Source: Paenibacillus sp. MBLB1832 (GTDB lineage Bacteria > Bacillota > Bacilli > Paenibacillales > NBRC-103111). From it: 64,000 nucleotides of DNA. Under the pieces are notes generated by a model. It saw only the letters and a program-made list of their open reading frames with translations. It searched no databases and had not been told where the DNA came from. The stretch lies in assembly GCF_032271945.1 (NCBI RefSeq), contig NZ_CP130319.1:1259001-1323000 (forward strand), in the 5' to 3' direction. Shown here piece after piece: positions 9,099 through 18,100 of this stretch. The stretch's first letter is position 1; each line of letters begins with the position of its first letter. Made by a program: the position numbers and the translations under genes.

Positions 9099-11156
9099 AT
9101 GAAATCATCCATTATGGATGATCCGAAGAAAAAAGAAATTACTAAAAAACGGCACTTTTCGTTTCGGATCAATATATTTTTCTTTATCACGTTTCTTTTG
9201 TTTTCCGTGCTCATCGTCCGATTAGCTATTCTTCAATTCGTTCAAGCCAAGGATTTGAAAGCGGCAGAGAACACGAACACGAATCAAACGAACAAAATCG
9301 CTCCGATTCGCGGCAATATCTACGATTCCACGAAGTCCCCATTAGCGTACACGATTCCAGTACAGTCATTATTTTTCCGTATTGAACCTGGTCAAAATAA
9401 GGATGAAACCATTGCATTGGCTAAACGAATTAGGAAAGTATTCGAGGAATTCGCTAAGCCGAATACAGTCAGCCCTACCTCGGAGGAGATTGTCCTTGCC
9501 ATGGATTTGGGCTATGACATCAATAAGAATCCAGTCAAAGAACCGAGCTATTTTTCAGTGCCGCGCCGTATCAAAGCGGATTTATCTAATGAGGAAATTG
9601 CCTATTTGCTTGAGCACCGAGATGAATTCAAAGGGCTGGAAGTAACAGAAGAAAGTATCCGCACTTACGAAATGGATGATGACAAAAAGACGACGATTGC
9701 CACGCAATTGATCGGTTATACGAACGCATTTTCAACACAGACAGCGAAGAAAATTTATGAAGATAATCCCGAGAGCAAAGAATATTTGAGCAACGAAAAT
9801 GTTGGCTTTGACGGTATAGAACGCATGTATCAAGATGAGTTGCGCGGCAAAAATGGCTATAAGATATATCCGGTGAACGCTGCAATGAAAATTATCGGCA
9901 GAGCCGAAGTGACAGCGCCGATCAAGGGGAATAACTTATATCTGTCGATCAATAAGGATATTCAGAAGACGACGGAGAAAATGCTTCAGGACCATATTGC
10001 CTATCTACGAACGCCTGCCTTTGCGAATGATCAATATTTGAAATGGGGAACGAAGGCTTCCTCTGGCTTCGCGGTTGCGATGGAAGTAGATACAGGCCGT
10101 GTCGTCACTATGGCTAATTACCCAGATTATGATGCGAACGTCTGGACGGGCGGTATTTCTCCATCGATTTATAAGGAGATCGGCACCTATATCACGAACG
10201 GTACGATTATGACGGCGAAAGCAAAATATCCAGATGAGAAAGAGAATGCAAAGCATCCTTCCTCGATTGTGTTCATGGGATCTACGATTAAGCCGTTATC
10301 GGTCTTGATAGGATTGAAGGAAAAGCTCTTTACTGCGAGTACGCCGTATTATGATTCAGGCACATTCACCTTCGGTAAGGATAATAACAGCGCGATTTCG
10401 AACTCGGATAAAACGGCATATGGCACGTTATACGCTTCGACCGCGATCGAACATTCCTCGAATACGTATATGTCGGCGATGGTGGGTATCCCATTCTGGA
10501 ACAAATATGGAAGAGAGAACGCGAATGTGACAGCCAAATGGGCCGAGTATCTGGCCAAATTTGGGATGGGTGTGAAGACGGGAAGCGGACTGCCTGGTGA
10601 ATACGCAGGTTCCAATGACTTTATCACGAATGCGAAGAAAGACAGTTACCAATCTGCGATGGTTTACGCATCCTGGGGACAGAATGAGAAAACGACTGTT
10701 CTTCAGCTTGCGCAATATACCGCAACGCTTGCTAGTCGCGGGAAACGTATGAAACCGCTCTTCGTGGATGAGATTAGGGATTATAAAGGCGAATTAGTGA
10801 AGAAGATTGAACCTGAAGTGCTGGACGATGTATCGAATGAATTCGCGCAGGCGGATTGGAATACCATCATCCATGGGATGAAAAGTGGTGCTCAAGGTAT
10901 TGAAGAATTGCCATTCAATGTGGCGCGGAAGACGGGAACATCCACGCAGGCTGTGGCAGGCGGATCGGTTGAGAATGCCGTTCTCATTGCTTTCGCTCCT
11001 GTAGAAAATCCAAAACTGGCGGTCGCAGTCGTTGTTCCGGAAGGTGGTTTCGGTCGTTATGGGGCCTCCCCGATCGCAGCGAAAATCTTCGAGGCATATG
11101 ACGCGGCGAACGATGGGATTCTGACGAAGCTTGGCGGCGGGAAGAAGCCGTGGTAA
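9099..11156 (+). CDS. Class B penicillin-binding protein (transpeptidase)
   Basis: Membrane-anchored DD-transpeptidase that cross-links peptidoglycan. One N-terminal helix, then a PBP dimerisation domain starting at the conserved APIRGNIYD, then the transpeptidase domain with S395-TIK, the SSN triad motif (453-455) and KTG (from 611). AAAGGA sits 11 bases ahead of the ATG at 9099 but runs into the in-frame ATG at 9087, so 9099 was chosen; 685 aa. It resembles the PbpA/PBP2 or SpoVD group; which one is not certain. A strong terminator follows. Confidence 0.9.
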   Translation: MKSSIMDDPKKKEITKKRHFSFRINIFFFITFLLFSVLIVRLAILQFVQAKDLKAAENTNTNQTNKIAPIRGNIYDSTKSPLAYTIPVQSLFFRIEPGQNKDETIALAKRIRKVFEEFAKPNTVSPTSEEIVLAMDLGYDINKNPVKEPSYFSVPRRIKADLSNEEIAYLLEHRDEFKGLEVTEESIRTYEMDDDKKTTIATQLIGYTNAFSTQTAKKIYEDNPESKEYLSNENVGFDGIERMYQDELRGKNGYKIYPVNAAMKIIGRAEVTAPIKGNNLYLSINKDIQKTTEKMLQDHIAYLRTPAFANDQYLKWGTKASSGFAVAMEVDTGRVVTMANYPDYDANVWTGGISPSIYKEIGTYITNGTIMTAKAKYPDEKENAKHPSSIVFMGSTIKPLSVLIGLKEKLFTASTPYYDSGTFTFGKDNNSAISNSDKTAYGTLYASTAIEHSSNTYMSAMVGIPFWNKYGRENANVTAKWAEYLAKFGMGVKTGSGLPGEYAGSNDFITNAKKDSYQSAMVYASWGQNEKTTVLQLAQYTATLASRGKRMKPLFVDEIRDYKGELVKKIEPEVLDDVSNEFAQADWNTIIHGMKSGAQGIEELPFNVARKTGTSTQAVAGGSVENAVLIAFAPVENPKLAVAVVVPEGGFGRYGASPIAAKIFEAYDAANDGILTKLGGGKKPW

Positions 11157-11163
11157 TTGAGGG

Positions 11164-11189
11164 GAGCTTGCTGAGGCAAGCTCTTTTTT
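11164..11189 (+). terminator. Terminator after the PBP gene
   Basis: Perfect 8-bp stem GAGCTTGC / GCAAGCTC with a TGAG loop and six T. The T run is immediately followed by, and overlaps, the structured element at 11188. Confidence 0.9.
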
Positions 11190-11283
11190 CGTGCACCAAT
11201 GCCGAGTGACAGGCATAAGCTATACAAAAGCAATAGCTTTCATTTACGCCAAAAGTTGCCCTAGGTAAACTTTTGTGCACGAA
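11188..11283 (+). ncRNA. Putative structured RNA, four-way-junction shape
   Basis: TTCGTGCAC (11188-11196) can pair with GTGCACGAA (11275-11283), closing three consecutive hairpins: ATGCC/GGCAT (11199-11216), AAGCTAT/ATAGCTT (11217-11239) and AAAAGTT/AACTTTT (11251-11274). All stems are perfect. This is a tRNA-like outline but lacks the T-loop consensus, and it matches no riboswitch I know. It precedes a small frameshifted membrane ORF and asnB. Whether it is transcribed, and from where, is unknown because it follows an intrinsic terminator. Confidence 0.35.
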
Positions 11284-11302
11284 GGAAAGGTGGTCGAAGC
11301 AA

Positions 11303-11457
11303 ATGAAAAAAAGCCGGTTATCTGCATCACTAAAGCGACTCATCATTTCCATTATTTTTCTATAAATGCGATTATCGCCGTAGGCTCATTGTATTTCCAG
11401 AAAGACGGCCTGTTATGGTATACTAATATATCGGTTGTCGAAGAGAAAGAATGTTGA
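11303..11457 (+). pseudogene. Small membrane protein gene, frameshifted in a T5 run
   Basis: ATG at 11303 has a good AAAGGTGG site and begins MKKSRLSASLKRLIISIIF, but stops at 11365 right after the run of five T at 11354-11358. In the next frame the sequence continues as a hydrophobic segment and a polar tail ending VVEEKEC at 11457. One extra T would give a 51-aa protein with an uninterrupted membrane helix. This is therefore a broken gene, a sequencing error, or a 20-aa peptide by design. The family is not recognised. Positions of the run are approximate to a few bases. Confidence 0.4.
11416..11424 (+). promoter_or_regulatory. Possible extended -10 promoter of asnB
   Basis: TGGTATACT gives an extended -10 (TGn-TATACT, with TATACT at 11419-11424) 58 bp ahead of the asnB start. 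No good -35 box is present at 17 bp. Confidence 0.4.
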
Positions 11458-11481
11458 GCGTACGGAGGAGTGAGTCTCACC

Positions 11482-13356
11482 ATGTGTGGTATTGCAGGGA
11501 TTATGTATTTTGAAGATAGAGAGCCGACTGAGGCGAGTTTGCAGCAGATGACAGATGTGATTGTGCATCGCGGACCGAATGATGTGGGATTCTGGACAGA
11601 AAATCGCATTGGTTTGGGATTTAGACGTCTCTCGATTATTGATATTAAAGAGGGCCATCAGCCATTAACGAATGAAGATGAAACCGTATGGATCATTTTC
11701 AACGGTGAAATTTATAACTACAAAGAATTGCGCACGATGCTGCAGGCTCGCGGGCACGTATTCCGTACACAGAGCGACACGGAGGTTATCGTACATCTCT
11801 ATGAAGAGTATGGCGAGGACTGTGTGAAGCATATGCGCGGGATGTTCGGTTTCGTCATTTGGGATCGGAAGAAGAAGCAGCTGTTCGGAGCGAGAGATCA
11901 CTTTGGGATTAAACCGTTTTATTATCATGTGAATGATCGTCAATTCCTGTTCGGCTCGGAAATCAAGAGCTTGCTTGCCGCTGACGGCATGAATCGGTTA
12001 ATCCACACGGACAGCTTGCTGAATTATTTGACGTTTCAGTATGTGCCAGAGCCGAATACGATGTTCCACGGCATTCATAAGCTGCCGCCCGCCCATTCGG
12101 TCACTATTACGTTTGATGGGGAAATGAAGATACATAAGTATTGGGACCCCATGTTTGAACCAGAAGAGAAACCGTTCGATTATTATGTGGAGGGGATTCG
12201 TGAAAAATTAAGCGAATCCGTCAAGCTGCACATGGTCAGCGACGTGGACCGGGGCTGCTTCCTGTCGAGCGGTATCGACTCGACCGCAATTGCGACACAC
12301 ATGCGGAACATCGAACCGATCCGCACGTTCTCGGTTGGCTTCGAGGGCGCCAACAACGAGACGCCGATCGCTGCGCAAACCGCTGCGGCGCTCGGCACGC
12401 AGCACTACGACAAAATCATCACGCAGGATGATTTCTTTGCGACGATGCCGAAGGCGATCTGGCACCAGGACGAGCCTGTCGCCGATCCTTCGGCCATTGC
12501 CCTCTACCACGTGGCGCAGCTAGCGCGCGAGCACGTGACAGTGGTGCTGTCCGGCGAAGGCGCGGACGAGCTGTTCGGCGGCTATCGCATCTACCGCGAG
12601 CCGCATTCCTTGCGGCATCTGGACCAGCTGCCGTCAGCCTTGAAGCGCATGCTGCATCGCTTCGCAAGCGTACTGCCGAGCGGTGTGAAGGGCCGCAACT
12701 ATGTGTTGCGGGGGACGACACCGCTGGAAGAGCGCTTCCTCGGAAACGCGAAAATCTTCTCCGAGGATATGAAGGCCGAGGTGCTTCGCCTCGATAGCGA
12801 GATGCTGCGCAACTACAAGAATCCCGTGCAAATTGCCGGCGATTACTATGGGAAAACGAAACATCTCGACCCTGTCAGCCGGATGCAGTATATTGACATG
12901 AACTTGTGGATGCCCGGCGACATTCTGATGAAGGCAGACAAAATGACGATGGCACACTCGCTAGAGCTGCGTGTTCCTTTCTTGGATAAGGAGCTGTTCG
13001 AAGTCGCTCGCCGTATTCCAGCGAAGTATCGCATCGCGAACGGTACGACCAAATATATTTTCCGTAAAGCGATGGAAGGCATCATTCCAGACCCGATCCT
13101 AAACCGTCCGAAGTTGGGCTTCCCTGTGCCGCTGCGCGATTGGATGAAAGGCGCTATGGGGGACATGGTGATGGAGCAAATCAAGTCGAGCGGAATCGAA
13201 GATTACATTGATATTCCTGTGGTGGAACGGATGCTGTACAAGCATCGGAATGGTCAAGGGGACTATGCAAGACGATTGTGGACCCTTTATATTTTTGCAC
13301 TCTGGCACAAAACATTTATGGAAGAATTGCCGAAGAAGGTACTAACAGCGTACTAA
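11482..13356 (+). CDS. asnB: Asparagine synthetase (glutamine-hydrolysing)
   Basis: Converts aspartate, glutamine and ATP to asparagine. The start at 11482 exposes the catalytic Cys as residue 2 (MCGIAGIM), as required for the class II glutaminase domain; an upstream in-frame start at 11470 would bury it. AGGAGTGA precedes it. The C-terminal synthetase domain has the pyrophosphate motif LSSGIDST and GEGADELFGGYRIY. At 624 aa it is close to B. subtilis AsnB/AsnO. The middle third (about 12230-12720) is visibly richer in G+C than either end. Which paralogue it is cannot be said. Confidence 0.93.
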   Translation: MCGIAGIMYFEDREPTEASLQQMTDVIVHRGPNDVGFWTENRIGLGFRRLSIIDIKEGHQPLTNEDETVWIIFNGEIYNYKELRTMLQARGHVFRTQSDTEVIVHLYEEYGEDCVKHMRGMFGFVIWDRKKKQLFGARDHFGIKPFYYHVNDRQFLFGSEIKSLLAADGMNRLIHTDSLLNYLTFQYVPEPNTMFHGIHKLPPAHSVTITFDGEMKIHKYWDPMFEPEEKPFDYYVEGIREKLSESVKLHMVSDVDRGCFLSSGIDSTAIATHMRNIEPIRTFSVGFEGANNETPIAAQTAAALGTQHYDKIITQDDFFATMPKAIWHQDEPVADPSAIALYHVAQLAREHVTVVLSGEGADELFGGYRIYREPHSLRHLDQLPSALKRMLHRFASVLPSGVKGRNYVLRGTTPLEERFLGNAKIFSEDMKAEVLRLDSEMLRNYKNPVQIAGDYYGKTKHLDPVSRMQYIDMNLWMPGDILMKADKMTMAHSLELRVPFLDKELFEVARRIPAKYRIANGTTKYIFRKAMEGIIPDPILNRPKLGFPVPLRDWMKGAMGDMVMEQIKSSGIEDYIDIPVVERMLYKHRNGQGDYARRLWTLYIFALWHKTFMEELPKKVLTAY

Positions 13357-13366
13357 AGGGGAGTAG

Positions 13367-14110
13367 ATGATTTTGCAAAAGTATAAGCTCATTGCTCTCG
13401 ATATGGATGGCACGTTGTTAAGTGACGATAAGACAATTTCAGAAGAGAATAAAGCCGCGATACGTGAAGCTTCTGCACAGGGAAAAATAGTGATCATGTC
13501 GACCGGGCGCGGAGCGATCAGCGCAATGCCTTACATCCACGAGTTGGGACTGACAACGCCCCTTGTGGTGGTTAACGGAAGCGAAGTATGGTCCTCGCCG
13601 GACGTCTTATTGCGTAGGACACTCGTCCCCACGGAAACGATCCTTGCCTTGCACAAGTTAGCCCTCGAGCAAGACTGCTGGTGGTGGGCCTACTCGACCA
13701 ATGGCGTGTTCAATCGCGAAAGCGAGGGATTGGATATCGCCGCGGAAGAATGGTTGAAGTTCGGTTTTTACACGGAAAATGAGGTGAAGCTTGGGCGGAT
13801 TCGTGAGGTGGTGACGAGCTGGGGAACGCTTGAAATCACCAACTCACATCCTTGCAATTTGGAGATGAACCCGCTCGGCATTAGTAAGGCAAGCGGTGTG
13901 ACAGCTGTATGCGAGCTGTTGGGGATTCCCATGTCAGAAGTTATTGCGATGGGGGACAGTGAGAATGACATCGCGATGATTCGCGAAGCAGGTCTTGGTG
14001 TCGCGATGGGGAATGCGCAAGACGAAGTGAAACGAATCGCTGATCTTACGACCGTCACGAATAATGAGCATGCGGTGGCTCACATCATCCGAGCTTATAT
14101 GCTGAACTAA
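13367..14110 (+). CDS. Cof-type HAD family phosphatase
   Basis: A 247-aa sugar-phosphatase-like HAD protein of the Cof/IIB type. Motif I is ALDMDGTLL (D12, D14), motif II the Thr in MSTGR, and motif IV GDSENDIAMI. The conserved GISKASGV segment supplies the motif III Lys. Proteins of this class dephosphorylate sugar phosphates or flavin-related substrates; the actual substrate is unknown. AAGGGGAG precedes the ATG. It starts 10 bp after asnB and is likely in the same transcript. Confidence 0.88.
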   Translation: MILQKYKLIALDMDGTLLSDDKTISEENKAAIREASAQGKIVIMSTGRGAISAMPYIHELGLTTPLVVVNGSEVWSSPDVLLRRTLVPTETILALHKLALEQDCWWWAYSTNGVFNRESEGLDIAAEEWLKFGFYTENEVKLGRIREVVTSWGTLEITNSHPCNLEMNPLGISKASGVTAVCELLGIPMSEVIAMGDSENDIAMIREAGLGVAMGNAQDEVKRIADLTTVTNNEHAVAHIIRAYMLN

Positions 14111-14158
14111 GCGGGGCTTGAGATCATCCGCAAGCGCGAATGGAGGAAGTAACAGACT

Positions 14159-14638
14159 ATGATTACCTTTGGTTGGATTGTCGTTATTCTTTTATTTGTT
14201 ATTGGTATGGTTGGCGCAGTTTACCCAATATTGCCGGGCGTACTCGCGATTTACGGCGCTTTCTTCCTCTATGGCTGGCTCATAAGTTGGGAGCCGTTCG
14301 GCTTCTGGTTCTGGCTTATCCAAACCCTCATCGTGATCATCATTATGGTGGCGGATTACGCAGTAAGCGCAATGGGGGTCAAGAAGTTCGGAGGCTCAAA
14401 AGCGGCGATCATCGGCAGCACGGTTGGTCTGATCATCGGTCCGTTTGTGATTCCGGCATTCGGGATCATTCTAGGACCGTTCATCGGTGCTGTCATTGGT
14501 GAAATTATCGTCGGGACGTCGTGGAAAAAAGCGCTAAGCGCAGGCGTTGGCTCGGTTCTTGGATTTTTTGCGAGCAGCGTTGTGAAAATAGCCCTGCAAC
14601 TTGTTATGATTATCGTATTCTTCATCTGGGTCTTTTAA
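14159..14638 (+). CDS. DUF456 family membrane protein
   Basis: A 159-aa protein with four to five hydrophobic segments rich in Gly, including the repeated GxxxGxxxG pattern around GPFVIPAFGIILGPFIGA that is typical of DUF456. Function is unknown. GGAGG lies about 15 bases before the ATG, with AAGTAACAGACT in between, so the spacing is somewhat long. It lies between a HAD phosphatase and a MurJ-like flippase gene on the same strand. Confidence 0.8.
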   Translation: MITFGWIVVILLFVIGMVGAVYPILPGVLAIYGAFFLYGWLISWEPFGFWFWLIQTLIVIIIMVADYAVSAMGVKKFGGSKAAIIGSTVGLIIGPFVIPAFGIILGPFIGAVIGEIIVGTSWKKALSAGVGSVLGFFASSVVKIALQLVMIIVFFIWVF

Positions 14639-14672
14639 CGTAATAAAATTGTAAGAGAGAGAAGGAACGGAC

Positions 14673-16361
14673 TTGACGAAGGTAACCAAAGATTCTCTTG
14701 TAAAAGGGACGCTCATTCTCACCGTGGCCGCGCTTGTAGCGCGGTTTCTCGGCGTTTTCCAGCGGATTCCGCTGGTTCATTTGCTGCATGAGGAAGGCAT
14801 GGCGAGTTATGTCATTGCTTTCAATCTGTATTCGATTCTGCTGGTTGTTGCAACCGCGGGTATTCCTAGTGCCCTAAGTAAAATGGTCGCGGAGAAACGC
14901 GCCATCGGACGACCTCACGAAGCGGAACGCATCTATAAGGCAGCGATCTTGTTCGCTGTGATTGCAGGAGCGGTGATGACCGTGTTGCTCTATGTGTTCG
15001 CTCCTATCTATGCAGAGAGCATTTCCAAAGGGGGGCACGATGCGACATTAGCTACGCGGGCGATTGCCCCAGCGATGTTGTTTTTCCCGCTGATCGCGAT
15101 CATGCGGGGGTATTTCCAAGGCAGACAACATATGATGCCTAACGGCATTTCGCAAGTCGTAGAGCAAGTTTTCAGATTAATTACTTCTATTGCGCTGGCC
15201 TTTTTCTTACTTGATATTTCGTTAGGCTGGGGTGTGGCAGGGGCTTCGTTCGGTGGTGTCATTGGCGGAGCTGCGGCACTCGCGGTCATGCTGTATTATG
15301 CGGTTAAGCTGAAAAGGCAAGATGCGCAGCTGCTAAAATCTGCCGTATCGCAGGTGGCTTCTGAGCAAATGAGTGCCTCCAGATCGGAAGATGGTCCCGT
15401 GGAACTCCTGCGTTATCGGGATATTTACCGCAGCTTGTTCAAGCTTTCAATTCCCATCGTTGTCTTCTCCGTGACCGTAACCCTTGTGTATCTGATCGAT
15501 ACGTCGATGATCATCCCATTGCTTCAAGATGCTGTCGGTACAAGCGAAGCGTCACGATTAGTCGGTATTCTCGGTGGACGTGCGCAATCGCTGGCTGGCA
15601 TTCCAATCATTTTGGCTATAGCACTCAGCCAGTCTGTTGTACCGATCATCTCTGCGGCGTATTCCCGCAAGGATTTGAAGCAAGTGGGGCAGCAGACGAC
15701 ACGTGTGCTTCAGCTTGCTATCCTGTCGGGTCTGCCTGCGGTATTGGTCATTAGTATTGCAGCGAGACCGCTCGATTGGTTCCTGTTCGGTTATGAGGAT
15801 TCCGCCTATGGCATTGCGCATGGACCCGCCATCATCTCTTTGCTAACCGCAGGCGCGATGTTCCAGATCATCATGCAGACGTCTGGCGCCGTGCTGATGG
15901 GTATGGGGAGGATGAAGCCGTTAATGATCCATGTCGCGGTTGGGATTGCCGTGAAGCTGGTCGGCAGCTTCGTACTAGGTCAATGGGTCGGAATTTACGG
16001 AATTGTCGTCTCGACGGGACTCTGCTTCATCGTCATGTCATGGCTCAATATTCGAACACTTCGCAAGGAAGTATCGTTTACGATTCTTGGACGTCGATTG
16101 GGCGGGCTGCTCCTGACGATTCTCGTCATTGCGGCTCTTGGTTTCGGCGCAGAATGGCTAACGCATTCCTATGTGCTGCCAACACCATGGTTCCGATTGA
16201 ATCAAGGAATCCAGGCCGTACTCATTTGTGGATTTACCGCGGCGCTTTACCCAGTCATGCTGATGCTGACACGTGTAGTGACGAAAGAAGATGTATCGAG
16301 CTTCCCGTCACCGGTTCAGAAGCTGATCGGCAAAGCAAGCCGCTTGATGAAACGGTCCTAA
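14673..16361 (+). CDS. MOP-family flippase, MurJ/SpoVB/YtgP-like
   Basis: A 562-aa membrane protein with about 14 hydrophobic segments, of the polysaccharide biosynthesis (MOP/MATE) flippase group. The N-terminus KGTLILTVAALVARFLGVFQ and the internal RGYFQGRQHMMPNGISQVVE are typical of SpoVB/YtgP proteins, which flip lipid II or related precursors. It starts at TTG 14673 after AGAAGGA. It could serve vegetative wall synthesis (YtgP/MurJ) or cortex synthesis (SpoVB); the sequence alone does not settle this. Confidence 0.85.
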   Translation: MTKVTKDSLVKGTLILTVAALVARFLGVFQRIPLVHLLHEEGMASYVIAFNLYSILLVVATAGIPSALSKMVAEKRAIGRPHEAERIYKAAILFAVIAGAVMTVLLYVFAPIYAESISKGGHDATLATRAIAPAMLFFPLIAIMRGYFQGRQHMMPNGISQVVEQVFRLITSIALAFFLLDISLGWGVAGASFGGVIGGAAALAVMLYYAVKLKRQDAQLLKSAVSQVASEQMSASRSEDGPVELLRYRDIYRSLFKLSIPIVVFSVTVTLVYLIDTSMIIPLLQDAVGTSEASRLVGILGGRAQSLAGIPIILAIALSQSVVPIISAAYSRKDLKQVGQQTTRVLQLAILSGLPAVLVISIAARPLDWFLFGYEDSAYGIAHGPAIISLLTAGAMFQIIMQTSGAVLMGMGRMKPLMIHVAVGIAVKLVGSFVLGQWVGIYGIVVSTGLCFIVMSWLNIRTLRKEVSFTILGRRLGGLLLTILVIAALGFGAEWLTHSYVLPTPWFRLNQGIQAVLICGFTAALYPVMLMLTRVVTKEDVSSFPSPVQKLIGKASRLMKRS

Positions 16362-16376
16362 TGGGGTTGTACTTGG

Positions 16377-17681
16377 CTAAGGAATGAACTTCTTGATCGC
16401 CTGTGCGCTAACGACAGCAAGTTCAATTTTGCTAAGCCCAAGGCACATATCTTGGGATAAATCGTACTCATGCGGCACTGTAATGGATTGCAAATGCGCT
16501 AGCGGTTCCTTGGTATTGCTGAACCATTCGCCGTGTTCTACCGGGTCCAGCGGTTTGTCAGGCCAAGCCGCTTGCAGCGTAGGACTATAGATCGGTGTCG
16601 CACCTACTTTCAGACTGTAACCATCAAGCCTCTCCTGATACTTGCGATCAGGAGGGGTTTTTCGTATTGGCGCGAACAGATGAGGCCAATAATCAGCGCG
16701 TGACCCCGTATGCGGAGTCGTGGAGGCAAAGGCGACTGCGCCCTGCAGCACGCCAGGAGCTCCGAACAGAATCGCATACAGGCTCTTGCCGAAGGCGATG
16801 CGCTCGGACAAATTCGTGAAGCGCTCAAGAATAAGGCCCATGACGCGAGGTTGAGGCGGTGGGGCATCGAAGGCTGCGGATCGACACGGGAATCCGACTT
16901 GATTAAGCTGCAGCCAAGCTTGTGTTTTGAAAAGCGGTGTATCAAGAACGCTTTGTTGATACGTTGGATTCTGGACAACGCGATCCTCGATGTAATTCTG
17001 TTCGTTGATGATGAGTCCGATCGTCAGCATCGCCGCGTCATGGAAATGCCAGAAATCCTGCCAAATCGGCCCCATCCAAGCAGAAATGTGCAAATGCGGG
17101 AGGAGATGGAATAAGCTTTGATTCCGCCGCCTGCTTTCGGCATATAAGAGTAATTGCGGGTAAGCATCCTGGAAAATCAACGCGTTCGCGCGCTCCAGGA
17201 AAGCAAAAACATGGCTGACCAGCTCGGTATTGATCAAGTGCGGGAGGAGCTCCCCGCGCAGATCGGTCATGCACCAGCCGCCATTGCGAGATACGAGATG
17301 CGCAAGCAGCGCCCAATGGAGCTCGGGATGAGCGCGATAACACGCCCAATAGGCTTGAGTTCGCGTCACATTATTGCGATTATGCAAGCGCGTCTGCGCT
17401 TCAATTCGTTGGAGAAGCTGCTGCTCCGCAGCTGTAGGTAGTGGAGGGTGCACGCCTCCGTGTTGCAGAGCTAACTGCTGATGGAGGCTTTTCTCTATCC
17501 TTGCTGCTGCCACGGAGGAGATCGCAATTTGCATCGGTGGGCCAGACGCCTGCTCGGAGGCGTGGGTAAACATTTTGGCAGCCTGCTGTTTAAAGAGTTG
17601 AACGACAGCCCCAGGAATGCCTCTCATTTTGCTATAAAATCCCTTCTCACGCTCATTCGACGGTGGTAGCATCTCGCTCAT
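16377..17681 (-). CDS. DUF2515 family protein (YppC-like)
   Basis: A 434-aa, probably cytoplasmic protein that looks like the DUF2515 family (B. subtilis YppC), with the conserved block RNNVTRTQAYWACYRAHPE and the following HLVSRNGGWCMTDL. Function unknown. The start at 17681 has GGAGG five bases upstream; an in-frame extension to 17810 has no site and enters the repeat array. The gene is convergent with the flippase gene (15 bp apart) and divergent from the DUF4183 genes across the array. Confidence 0.75.
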   Translation of the reverse strand: MSEMLPPSNEREKGFYSKMRGIPGAVVQLFKQQAAKMFTHASEQASGPPMQIAISSVAAARIEKSLHQQLALQHGGVHPPLPTAAEQQLLQRIEAQTRLHNRNNVTRTQAYWACYRAHPELHWALLAHLVSRNGGWCMTDLRGELLPHLINTELVSHVFAFLERANALIFQDAYPQLLLYAESRRRNQSLFHLLPHLHISAWMGPIWQDFWHFHDAAMLTIGLIINEQNYIEDRVVQNPTYQQSVLDTPLFKTQAWLQLNQVGFPCRSAAFDAPPPQPRVMGLILERFTNLSERIAFGKSLYAILFGAPGVLQGAVAFASTTPHTGSRADYWPHLFAPIRKTPPDRKYQERLDGYSLKVGATPIYSPTLQAAWPDKPLDPVEHGEWFSNTKEPLAHLQSITVPHEYDLSQDMCLGLSKIELAVVSAQAIKKFIP

Positions 17682-17792
17682 CCTAACCTCCTTGCTAGAC
17701 ATGTACTGTTTAAGTGATTTCCCAACTTCTGTTGCCTCAATGTTCCTCGGCCAAGCTCCAACCCCACATTTTATACGCCTTCTGTTTACTAT

Positions 17793-17979
17793 AGTGATGA
17801 AAATCATCATCTCAGAAGCCGAACACGTCCTCAGAATCTCTGTAACGATGAAAAATTACTTTCCAGCGAGTAAAAACCACCAAAGTGCTGCCAATCTGCA
17901 CCCATAGTGATGTAAAACATCACTCCAGAGTCCGTATTCAGCTTTCGAACCTCTGAAATGATGAAAAACCTCATTACAG
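17793..17979. repeat. Palindromic repeat array, TGATGAAAA type (4 units)
   Basis: Second copy of the array seen at 284-418. Units of 23 bp at 17793, 17844, 17906 and 17957, spacings 51, 62 and 51 bp, each ending in CAG. Forms alternate again: AGTGATG, AACGATG, AGTGATG, AATGATG. Segments between units also share short blocks such as CCTCTGAAATGATG with the first array. The intergenic stretch 17682-18100 holds nothing else recognisable apart from the DUF2515 ribosome binding site. Confidence 0.8.
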
Positions 17980-18100
17980 CAAGCTGGTAACTTCTACCTA
18001 GAGGCATCCTCTTCTATTATTTGCAAGTTTAGCTGCAGGTATGTTGACTTGTAGAAATGGGGAGAAGTCACGCGACGAATATCCAATTTAAGGAAATACC

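Noticed and set aside
11188..11283. tRNA gene
   Set aside because: Cloverleaf outline only; the T-loop consensus, proper D-loop and 7-bp acceptor/5-bp anticodon stem sizes are absent.
11190..11481. T-box leader for asnB
   Set aside because: The T-box sequence AGGGTGGNACCGCG and a specifier loop are not present.
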